A stretch of 46,486 nucleotides of DNA. It comes from Bacteroidales bacterium UBA6428 (GTDB taxonomy: Bacteria > Bacteroidota > Bacteroidia > Bacteroidales > UBA932). The stretch lies in contig DJOW01000076.1 of the NCBI GenBank assembly GCA_002437305.1, positions 1-46,486 of the forward strand, read 5' to 3'. Under the pieces are notes generated by a model. The model ran no database searches. It had not been told where the DNA came from and saw nothing but the letters and a program-made list of their open reading frames with translations. Positions 8,309-14,969 of the stretch are shown one piece after another (the stretch's first letter is position 1; each line of letters starts with the position of its first letter). The position numbers and the translations under genes were made by a program.

Positions 8309-8668
8309 ATGAAAATCAACACAGTAAAGTTCTTGTTTGCAATAATCATAGCCATCCTGCTTGGTTTTGTGTGCGAGATTTCGGCACCTGTAGAAGAAGG
8401 AAGAAACTGGATCTCTTTGGCCGTGACTTCGATAACTGTAATGTCCGGTCTCATCCCTGCCATGGGGATCTCTTTCTCGAATGTAAGGCGGGGTGTGTCA
8501 ATTAAGATCGTGTCTTGGTTGATGTCCATAGCTCTCATTCTTTTGAATGTGATATTCTCGTTCTTTGAGTATCGTATCGACATTTACATTGTCTGCGCGC
8601 TTCTGTTTTCAGTCACAGGATGTGCTTTTATCTATGCGTTGTACAGTGCCAGACCTGATGACAGGTGA
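8309..8668 (+). CDS. Small four-helix inner membrane protein, last gene of the operon
   Basis: 119 residues with four hydrophobic segments at about 6-26, 33-54, 66-86 and 92-112 and short loops, an all-membrane protein without known motifs. The final segment, IYIVCALLFSVTGCAFIYAL, is followed by a charged tail. Its start codon is four bases after the stop of the second small GYF_2 gene, so it is translationally linked to the operon. It may anchor the SPFH/GYF_2 assembly. No family recognised. Confidence 0.75.
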   Translation: MKINTVKFLFAIIIAILLGFVCEISAPVEEGRNWISLAVTSITVMSGLIPAMGISFSNVRRGVSIKIVSWLMSIALILLNVIFSFFEYRIDIYIVCALLFSVTGCAFIYALYSARPDDR

Positions 8669-8750
8669 ATTGGCGGTGCGATGATGTTGATGTGCACCGA
8701 ACTCTTCCCTCAGTTGTGTCGTGGAGGTTATGATGTTGATTTATAATTGA

Positions 8751-8800
8751 ATAACACACCTTACTCCCCACTGTTTGGAAGGGGAGTGAGGTGTTGTTAT
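8751..8800. terminator. Long hairpin between convergent operons, probable bidirectional terminator
   Basis: ATAACACACCTTACTCCCC (8751-8769) pairs with GGGGAGTGAGGTGTTGTTAT (8781-8800) with one bulge, around an 11-base loop. The A-rich and T-rich arms give a short U-run in either direction. It lies 82 bases after the operon ending at 8668 and downstream of the minus-strand locus ending at 8933, as expected for a shared terminator. Confidence 0.7.
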
Positions 8801-8901
8801 TTACTGAATATCAAAGCGTTATCCTCCACGGGCGTTTGCGCGGTCAGCCAGCCCCCACAGGTATCGTTGGCCAGAGTTTTACATCATCTGGTCCCAAGGC
8901 C

Positions 8902-8995
8902 GGCCGTCTCGCCTTTGCTGACGGAGTAATGGTCACCTACAAGTCCGGGGACACCAGCCTGACGGGCCGTCTCGCCTTTGCTGACGGAGTAATGG
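8902..8995. repeat. 31-bp direct repeat, two copies 63 bp apart, overlapping the 3' end of the GH43 gene
   Basis: GGCCGTCTCGCCTTTGCTGA and the 11 bases after it occur identically at 8902-8932 and 8965-8995, with 32 bases between. The second copy lies inside the 3' end of the GH43 frame and the first lies just beyond its stop codon. I recall translations such as HYSVSKGETAR from spurious ORFs in other Bacteroidales, which suggests a dispersed intergenic repeat, but this cannot be checked here. The 150 bases between this repeat and the hairpin at 8751-8800 hold no gene I can support. Confidence 0.75.
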
Positions 8996-10072
8996 ACGCT
9001 GACCGGAAGTGTCATCCTTTTCCGAGCCGTTTCCGAATGCAGGCCTTTTCGCCTTGACGGACGGGGAGTCACCAGCAATGTTAGGCCAGCCGTCGCTCCA
9101 CCGCACCTGATCCAGGAAGAGCAGCCTGCCGCCGGGACCTTCGGAGTCGTAGCCGTGGTACAGGATCCAGTCCTGACCGGAGTCATCGGTCACGATCTCG
9201 GAGTTGTGGCCTGTGCCCTTGAATCGGTCGTTGCCGTGGATGAAGACCTCGTGGCGGTTGTCCATCATCGATTCTCCTTTTTTGTTCAGATAAGGACCGA
9301 ACAGGTTGTCCGAACGCCCTACGACAGTGGTGTAGTTGCTGTTGAGACCCTCGCAGCAGCTGCCGATCGAGGCGAAAAGATAGTACTTACCGTCTTTTTT
9401 GTGAATATAAGTGCCTTCGTAGGCTGTCCCGGCCACTTGGACAGGCTTTGCCCCGTCTTTCAGGGACAGGCCATCGGACGACAGCTCGGCATAGTATATT
9501 CCGTTAAAGCTGCCCCAAAACAAATATTTCCTGCCACCTTCCTCTATATAGAACGGGTCGATGCTGTTCCGGACTTTTATGCCGTTGCTCCTGAACATCA
9601 TCCCTTGGTCTATGAACGGACCGCATGGACCGGACGCCACAGCGCATCCGATCCCGCACGTCCACTCACCGCCCCAGACGGACATTGAATAGTAGAGAAC
9701 GTACTTGTCTCCGATCCTGTTGATGTCCGGAGCCCAGATCCCGCCATCTTCCTCGAAGGTCGGCCTTGTCGATTCGGAGAAGGCCGTGCCAACGAACTGC
9801 CAGTCCACCAGATTACGGGATTTGTAGATCGGCACATTCCGGACATCCTCTGTTGCATACAGGTAGAAGCAGTTGTCGTCAGCCTTGATGACGGTCGGGT
9901 CAGGAAGGCTTCTGCGGATGACCGGGTTGGAATATTCCGTGTCATTCCCGGTCGATGGCTGATCCGTGACCTTGATCTCGTCAGGATCAAGATACTTTTT
10001 TCCGCAGCACAGACAGGCTGTCCCTCCAAGGACGGTCAGCAGGGCGATAGCTATGAACCGATGCTTGCTCAT
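8933..10072 (-). CDS. GH43 glycosidase lipoprotein (arabinanase/arabinofuranosidase type)
   Basis: 379 residues from ATG 10072; a longer frame to 10135 would precede the signal peptide and is rejected. The lipidated cysteine is probably Cys23 by alignment with the second GH43 of the locus (mature start CGKKYLDPDEI). The five-bladed propeller of GH43 follows with its three carboxylates: base Asp58 (SLPDPTVI), Asp172 (NSIDPFYI) and acid Glu219 (TAYEGTYI), plus the supporting WAPDI motif at 113-117. The order and the FGPY segment resemble endo-arabinanase-like GH43 members; the subfamily is not certain. Homology seems to end near residue 346 (KAKRPAF). The last 30 or so residues are translated from an intergenic repeat, so the original stop has probably been lost. 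Surface or periplasmic cleavage of arabinose- or xylose-containing glycans is expected. Confidence 0.88.
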   Translation of the reverse strand: MSKHRFIAIALLTVLGGTACLCCGKKYLDPDEIKVTDQPSTGNDTEYSNPVIRRSLPDPTVIKADDNCFYLYATEDVRNVPIYKSRNLVDWQFVGTAFSESTRPTFEEDGGIWAPDINRIGDKYVLYYSMSVWGGEWTCGIGCAVASGPCGPFIDQGMMFRSNGIKVRNSIDPFYIEEGGRKYLFWGSFNGIYYAELSSDGLSLKDGAKPVQVAGTAYEGTYIHKKDGKYYLFASIGSCCEGLNSNYTTVVGRSDNLFGPYLNKKGESMMDNRHEVFIHGNDRFKGTGHNSEIVTDDSGQDWILYHGYDSEGPGGRLLFLDQVRWSDGWPNIAGDSPSVKAKRPAFGNGSEKDDTSGQRPLLRQQRRDGPSGWCPRTCR

Positions 10073-10094
10073 CTTATTCACTATTCTTTGGAAA

Positions 10095-10144
10095 CTGTTT
10101 TGATTGAAATGCCCTTTGAGGTGAAATAACATCAATCAAAACAG
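10095..10144 (-). promoter_or_regulatory. Intercistronic hairpin
   Basis: CTGTTTTGATTGA (10095-10107) and its exact complement TCAATCAAAACAG (10132-10144) form a 13-bp stem with a 24-base loop between the end of the large enzyme gene and the start of the GH43 gene. It has no T-run, so it is more likely an mRNA stability or processing element, or an operator, than a terminator. Confidence 0.5.
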
Positions 10145-10165
10145 CTTCTTGGTTGGTGCTAAACT

Positions 10166-12217
10166 TTACTTTTTGCGCTCAAGAAAGCGTTCGGCGCGGC
10201 CCGGAGTGAGCAGTTCCCACAGCGAGGCCACGGTCCAGCCAGGGGCGAATATGTTGTTGTAGAAGCCCTTGCCGTTCCGACCGTAGTCCCAGTTGGTGTG
10301 CTGCACGACCTCCGGATAGTAGCCTGGCTTGGCGACTCCGCAGAGATGTCCCTCGAACGGCAGCAACTGCCTCATTGATGTGGAGATCACATCCGCGAAC
10401 TCCCCGAAGCGTTTCTCTCCGTAATTGTCCGAGAGCCATCTGAGCACATCGGCGAAATCGAACACGAACACATCGATGTGGTTGTTCTCGACCGAGACGT
10501 TGCCCCAGCCTCTGGACTTGAATCCGAGGTCTCCGAGCATCTGTCCCTGTGCGAACGGAACATCCCACGTGTAGTACCAGGATATCGCGAAATACGAGGC
10601 CTTGCGGGCCAGATCCGCATAGTGGTCACGTTCCTCCCCGCTTGTGGCCAAGGCAAGGTAATAGACAGCCGTGGCAGCGTACAGGGACGCTTCCTTGTCC
10701 TCACAGTTGGCGTCAAGAGTCGATGAGAAATAGTCAGCCTTGCTGATCAGGTCTTTCTCAAGGTAATCCACTGTCCTCTTGGCGCTTTCCAGATACCTCT
10801 TGTCCTTGAAATACTTGTAGCCCATGACCAACGGCAGAGTAGCTGATGGCGTGCTGCCGGTCGAAGGGTCAACCACCGAGAGATCGTCCTTGAACTTGCG
10901 AGGGAAACTTCCGTCAGGATTCTGGATTCCGAGGAAAAGATCGAGCATATTCTTGATCTTCTCCTCCCAGTCCTTGTGCTGCCGACCTTGCCTTTTCTCG
11001 TAGTCAAGGTAGTAGAGAATGGCGTAGATTCCCTCTGACTGGCGGCGTATGGAATGAGTCTCCTTTGTCTTTCCGGACGGGCACTCGATGACTTCCTCGA
11101 AGAAGCCTGCCGGGGAGAAGCCGTGCGCAAGGTACGAGTCGAAGATGGACCGCGCCTGCACCGCAAGCTTTTCCTCGCCCGCCGCTTCGGAATATTCAAG
11201 GGCGTTGAAGGCGTTCAGCAGGGTTCTTCCCACAAAGCCGATCTCCGCCCTCTGAGGGCTTGCGCAAGTGGCCACCACCATCCTTGGACTCGCATAATAG
11301 TTCACCGGGGTGGAGGCGACATAAGAGTCAAGGAAATAGCGGCTCATCGTCTTCTTCATGAAATCCACTGAATATGTCCCCTCGACCTTCCGCGGGCGGT
11401 AGGTGTCGTAGCAGTACCTCCATGTCTTGCTGACACAGTCGGTGAAGTCCACCGCCTCTCTGACGGTGATCTCCCATTCCAGAATGACGCTCTCCCCGGC
11501 CTTGAGATGCTGGAAGGCCTGGACAGGCGGTGCAAGGGTAAGTTTCCTGATGTAGGTCTTAGGCTCCTCTCTGAAAGGGAATCCGTACCTCAGCACTGTC
11601 TTTCCGTCTTGATTCTGGAAACCGGTGTAGCCGATGGAAGTCTTGCCGGAGACGATGACTTCGCCTTCCTTGTGGGTTGTCAGTGCCTCGTAAGGGAAGT
11701 TGTCTTTCCTTATGACCGAGTAGCTTTTTCCCGCTGACGGGTTGTACACGGCTGTAAGCGGTGTGCTGAGCCGGTCTTCCCTCACGATCCAGCTGTCGGA
11801 AGTGTGGAAAGAAGGTGCGGTCTGTGGAGAGCGGAGATTCTGACGGTACCAGAACCCAGGCATGTAGAACATGTTGTCGGAATGCGCGAGTCCGGTCGCA
11901 TAGGACTCTCCGTAAGAGAAATTGACATCTTCAAGGGCTGTGACAGCCACACGGATGGCTTCTCCCTCCTGGGTTTTCGCATGGCTTCTGAAGATCGCCA
12001 CCGGCAGGTTTTCCTCAGATGTCAATGACTGCCTTCCGTCTCCTTCCAGGACGGCTGCCAGCTCATGGTGGACAGCCGGATCGCCCGGTGTCTTCAGTGT
12101 CAGGGAGTAGGAGAACGCGTTGCCGTCCAATGCCTCGGCCTGAGTGCCTGCCGCCGCGCAGCACAATTGCCCTGCCATCAGAATGGCGTACAGCGCTGAG
12201 ATCATTTTTGTGTTCAT
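10166..12217 (-). CDS. Large exported enzyme of the polysaccharide locus, probable alpha/alpha-toroid, family not recognised
   Basis: 683 residues from ATG 12217; an alternative TTG two codons upstream is less likely. The signal peptide (about 1-25) ends CAAAGTQA. Residues about 30-270 look like a beta-sandwich domain. From about 285 the protein is helical with features of an (alpha/alpha)6 toroid: RQSEGIYAILYYLDY, LGIQNPDGSFPRKF, TPSATLPLVMGYKYFKDKRY, and SVENNHIDVFVFDFADVLRW. This two-domain layout is found among glycoside hydrolases and polysaccharide lyases, but I do not recognise the family and cannot assign catalytic residues. It lies between the two GH43 genes in the same direction, 20 bases after the first of them in transcription order, which strongly ties it to the locus. 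Periplasmic or surface action on an oligosaccharide is inferred from context alone. Confidence 0.8.
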   Translation of the reverse strand: MNTKMISALYAILMAGQLCCAAAGTQAEALDGNAFSYSLTLKTPGDPAVHHELAAVLEGDGRQSLTSEENLPVAIFRSHAKTQEGEAIRVAVTALEDVNFSYGESYATGLAHSDNMFYMPGFWYRQNLRSPQTAPSFHTSDSWIVREDRLSTPLTAVYNPSAGKSYSVIRKDNFPYEALTTHKEGEVIVSGKTSIGYTGFQNQDGKTVLRYGFPFREEPKTYIRKLTLAPPVQAFQHLKAGESVILEWEITVREAVDFTDCVSKTWRYCYDTYRPRKVEGTYSVDFMKKTMSRYFLDSYVASTPVNYYASPRMVVATCASPQRAEIGFVGRTLLNAFNALEYSEAAGEEKLAVQARSIFDSYLAHGFSPAGFFEEVIECPSGKTKETHSIRRQSEGIYAILYYLDYEKRQGRQHKDWEEKIKNMLDLFLGIQNPDGSFPRKFKDDLSVVDPSTGSTPSATLPLVMGYKYFKDKRYLESAKRTVDYLEKDLISKADYFSSTLDANCEDKEASLYAATAVYYLALATSGEERDHYADLARKASYFAISWYYTWDVPFAQGQMLGDLGFKSRGWGNVSVENNHIDVFVFDFADVLRWLSDNYGEKRFGEFADVISTSMRQLLPFEGHLCGVAKPGYYPEVVQHTNWDYGRNGKGFYNNIFAPGWTVASLWELLTPGRAERFLERKK

Positions 12218-12237
12218 TTGCAAAGTCTATTTTTAGT

Positions 12238-13200
12238 TTAATGTTTTTGTTCAGGAGTGATGTAGTCCTTGCTGATTCTCATCCGGTCAACCCCGCCAAC
12301 ATTCTCAAAGCTGACTTTCCCTATGTGCATGATTCTGGGATGTATGGAGGTCTTGCTCCAATGCGAGTGGTAGACAATCCGCAGCTGTCCCTCCTTGTCC
12401 TTGAAGATGGTTCCGTGTCCGACGCCCTGAAGATTGCCCGGGAATTGAAGGATAGGATTTTCTTCGTATTTTGTCCAAGGTCCCGTTATTTTTTCGGCCG
12501 TGGCGCAGCCTATGCCATAACTTGGACTCTCATAGCTGTTGGCGGAATATATCATGTAGTAAAGCCCTTTGTGTTTAATGACAAAGCCTCCCTCGTTGAC
12601 GGTCGGATAGACTTTTTCCCAGCTTTGCGACATGTGGATGCAAGGAGTGACGGTCCCTCTTTTGATGGTGAGCAGGTCATCCTCAAGCTCGGCCACATTG
12701 ATGTTCAGTCCACCGTTGAACCTGTCGAAAATGAGGTATGGCTTGCCGTCATCATCGATGAACAGCGAATTGTCGATGCATTTCTCATCAGTTATCATTG
12801 GAGCCTTGCTTTTTTGAGTAAAAGGGCCGAGCGGAGAGTCGGAGACAGCGGCGCAGATGTGTTCATCGGCAGAGTAGTACATGTAGTATTTTCCGTTGAC
12901 CTTATAGACTTCCGGAGCCCAGAACCATCTGTCCGCCCAGACATCCTTGCTTTGCAGGGCGAGTCCTTTGTAGGTCCATTCCTTCAGATCGTTTGAGGTG
13001 AAGACCTCTATTCCGGCATCAGCATGAGTACCATAGGCGTAGTAGGTGTCCCCGTCAAGCATTATGAACGGGTCTGCAAGCTGGACCGGAGAAGTCGCAT
13101 CCGGAACGATTATGTCATCCGGATCCGTATATTTGGATCCGCAGGCGAGTGCGTTGGCCAAGAGCGCCAAAGACAAAAGCAGGATTAGTTTTCTAATCAT
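12238..13200 (-). CDS. GH43 glycosidase lipoprotein
   Basis: 320 residues. The lipoprotein signal is MIRKLILLLSLALLANALAC with lipidation at Cys20. The mature protein begins CGSKYTDPDDI, closely similar to the other GH43 of the locus. The catalytic carboxylates of GH43 are Asp43 (QLADPFIM), Asp143 (CIDNSLFI) and Glu203 (TVNEGGFV), with WAPEV at 94-98. The length is that of a single-domain GH43 without an added binding module. Expected activity is removal of alpha-L-arabinofuranosyl or beta-xylosyl units, or endo-arabinan cleavage; the sequence does not decide. It follows SusD after a hairpin, and the next gene begins 20 bases on. It is likely to be surface-exposed or periplasmic. Confidence 0.92.
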   Translation of the reverse strand: MIRKLILLLSLALLANALACGSKYTDPDDIIVPDATSPVQLADPFIMLDGDTYYAYGTHADAGIEVFTSNDLKEWTYKGLALQSKDVWADRWFWAPEVYKVNGKYYMYYSADEHICAAVSDSPLGPFTQKSKAPMITDEKCIDNSLFIDDDGKPYLIFDRFNGGLNINVAELEDDLLTIKRGTVTPCIHMSQSWEKVYPTVNEGGFVIKHKGLYYMIYSANSYESPSYGIGCATAEKITGPWTKYEENPILQFPGNLQGVGHGTIFKDKEGQLRIVYHSHWSKTSIHPRIMHIGKVSFENVGGVDRMRISKDYITPEQKH

Positions 13201-13229
13201 AAAATAACAATAAACAAATTGTTAAAATA

Positions 13230-13257
13230 GGGGAAAGCCGGAAAACCAGCTTTCCCC
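13230..13257 (-). terminator. Hairpin between susD and the GH43 gene
   Basis: GGGGAAAGC and GCTTTCCCC form a perfect 9-bp stem around 10 bases. On the transcribed (minus) strand it is followed by TATTTTAA, a weak U-run. It lies in a 136-base gap after susD. In such loci a hairpin here often lowers expression of the enzymes relative to SusC/SusD by partial termination, or protects the 3' end of the upstream message. Confidence 0.6.
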
Positions 13258-13336
13258 TGCCGCAAAAATAACAAAACCAATATATTAACCAAATAATATT
13301 TTGCTAAATATTCCTATAAAGCCAAAGCTTCTACTG

Positions 13337-14947
13337 CTAATAGCCTGGATTCTGAGGGAGTTTAGGAGTGCTGGTCGGGGTCTCCTTGCTGATGTCCACT
13401 TCTTTTGTAGGAAGAGGGAGCCTGTTGTGCTTGCCGATGACAAAGTTCGCGAAGTCAGCATCACGGTACTTCGCTATCATGTCAATCTTTGTCTGGTCTT
13501 CGAGCACACCCCATCTCTTGAGGTCGGCCCATCTCCAGCCCTCGAAGCAAAGCTCAAGCGTCCTTTCTATCTCAAGTCTGTTCATGAATCCTTCCTTGCT
13601 GGAGAGGCAATCAGGATAGTTTTTCTGAATATACTCGCTCTCCGACAGTTTCTTCATTCCGGCGCGCTCCCTTACCTTATCGACATAGCTTGCGGCCTCG
13701 GAAGCTGTTCCGCCTGTCATCACGATGCACTCGGCGTAGTTCAGCAGGATGTCGGCGTAGCGCATTATCCTGTAGTTGTTAGGAGCGAAGTAGTCCTCCC
13801 TGTCGCGGTAGTATGAAGTGCTGTACTTACGGATGTAGCAGTCGTCCTTTCCCTGTCCCCACTCGTCAAACCACTGGGAGGCGTCCGCCTGCTTGTAGTA
13901 TTTTTTGCTCTGATCCGGGAAATCATCACCGAAACCTTTGTAAAGGATACTGTTGTAGAGCCTGAGGTCGTTGCGCCCGTCCGCACGCTTCTCCTTAAGG
14001 TACTCGTCAACGAGCCATCTGCGTGCCTTGCCGTCACCCCAGCCCACACCGGCGTTTCCACCCGGGGCGTAGAACTGTGTCCTCTGGAAGCCGAACGCCA
14101 TGCTGGCATCGTTGCCGGTTCCGCCTTTATTAAGGTCGGAGAACTGGATCTCGAAAATACCTTCCTTGTTGTTTTCCTCTCTGTCTGTGAAGTTGTCCAC
14201 CCAGTTGTCGATCAAACCGTAAAGTCCGGTGGATTCCTTGTCGATCAGCCACTTGAACTCGGCCTTTGCCTCGCTGTACTTTTTCTGCTGCATGTAAGCC
14301 TTGCCCAGAAGAGCCTTCGCCGCTCCCAGTGTCGGTCTGCCGACATCAGCGGCGTCCCACTTTTCCGGAAGGTATTGCTGCGCGGCCTTGAGGTCCTTTT
14401 CGATCTGCTCCCAGATCTGAGCCTCGGATGCCTCCTCCGGAACATAATCGGGTCCGACAGTCTCGGTCAGAAGGACACCTTTTTCCCAAAGAAGATTGAC
14501 CTGGAAATACCACAGTGCCCGCATAAACTGCGCCTGGGCGAGTATCTTGTTTTTCTGGGTCTCGTCCATCTCGATCTCCGGCACTTTCCCAAGAACCTGG
14601 TTGCATCTGAATATTCCTCTGTAGAAGCATTCCCAATGCACGATGTTGCCCTCATAGAAGTTGTAGTTGTTGTAGCCGAAGCGTGTCCAGTCTCCAAGCT
14701 CGAGCCACGGAGAGGTGCTCCATCCCTCGTCTGAGGTGAGGTCATATCTGAAGGAAAGCCATCTCATCCACGTCCCTTCCTTGTAAAGGGAACTGTAGCA
14801 TGCGTTTATGCCGGCCTCCGCCTGCTCGGCGGTCTTCCAGAAAGTTCCTGTTGTCGCCTCGTTCGGATTCTGGATGTCCAGCAGGTCGGAGCTGCAGCCT
14901 GACAGTGTCATGGCGGCTCCTATCATCAATCCATAAATGTATTTCAT
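13337..14947 (-). CDS. SusD/RagB-family outer membrane glycan-binding lipoprotein
   Basis: 536 residues. Lipoprotein signal MKYIYGLMIGAAMTLSGCSS with lipidation at Cys18, followed by the SusD start LDIQNPNEATTGTFWKT. The N-terminal helical TPR-like half includes ACYSSLYKEG and GIFRCNQVL; the C-terminal half ends with the usual RLEIERTLELCFEGWRWADL and a final LPLPTKEVDI... NPGY. This is a full-length member with all hallmarks of the family. It forms the lid of the SusC channel and captures oligosaccharides at the cell surface. The gene follows susC by 22 bases on the same transcript. The ligand is not predictable from sequence; neighbouring GH43 enzymes suggest arabinose- or xylose-containing glycans. 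Confidence 0.96.
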   Translation of the reverse strand: MKYIYGLMIGAAMTLSGCSSDLLDIQNPNEATTGTFWKTAEQAEAGINACYSSLYKEGTWMRWLSFRYDLTSDEGWSTSPWLELGDWTRFGYNNYNFYEGNIVHWECFYRGIFRCNQVLGKVPEIEMDETQKNKILAQAQFMRALWYFQVNLLWEKGVLLTETVGPDYVPEEASEAQIWEQIEKDLKAAQQYLPEKWDAADVGRPTLGAAKALLGKAYMQQKKYSEAKAEFKWLIDKESTGLYGLIDNWVDNFTDREENNKEGIFEIQFSDLNKGGTGNDASMAFGFQRTQFYAPGGNAGVGWGDGKARRWLVDEYLKEKRADGRNDLRLYNSILYKGFGDDFPDQSKKYYKQADASQWFDEWGQGKDDCYIRKYSTSYYRDREDYFAPNNYRIMRYADILLNYAECIVMTGGTASEAASYVDKVRERAGMKKLSESEYIQKNYPDCLSSKEGFMNRLEIERTLELCFEGWRWADLKRWGVLEDQTKIDMIAKYRDADFANFVIGKHNRLPLPTKEVDISKETPTSTPKLPQNPGY

Positions 14948-14969
14948 AACTTAAAAGTCTATTTTGTGA

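Noticed and set aside
8801..8880. Possible coding remnant on the minus strand ending in a stop near 8799
   Set aside because: A short open stretch can be read, but there is no start, no similarity I can recall and no link to a neighbour; chance is a sufficient explanation.
8902..8995. CRISPR-like array: 31-bp repeat, 32-bp spacer
   Set aside because: Only two repeats, no leader or cas gene, and one copy lies within the GH43 reading frame. A dispersed intergenic repeat is more likely.
12019..12996. Long plus-strand frame (325 codons) opposite the GH43 gene and the large enzyme gene
   Set aside because: It lies antisense to two well-supported genes, and its product has no recognisable feature.
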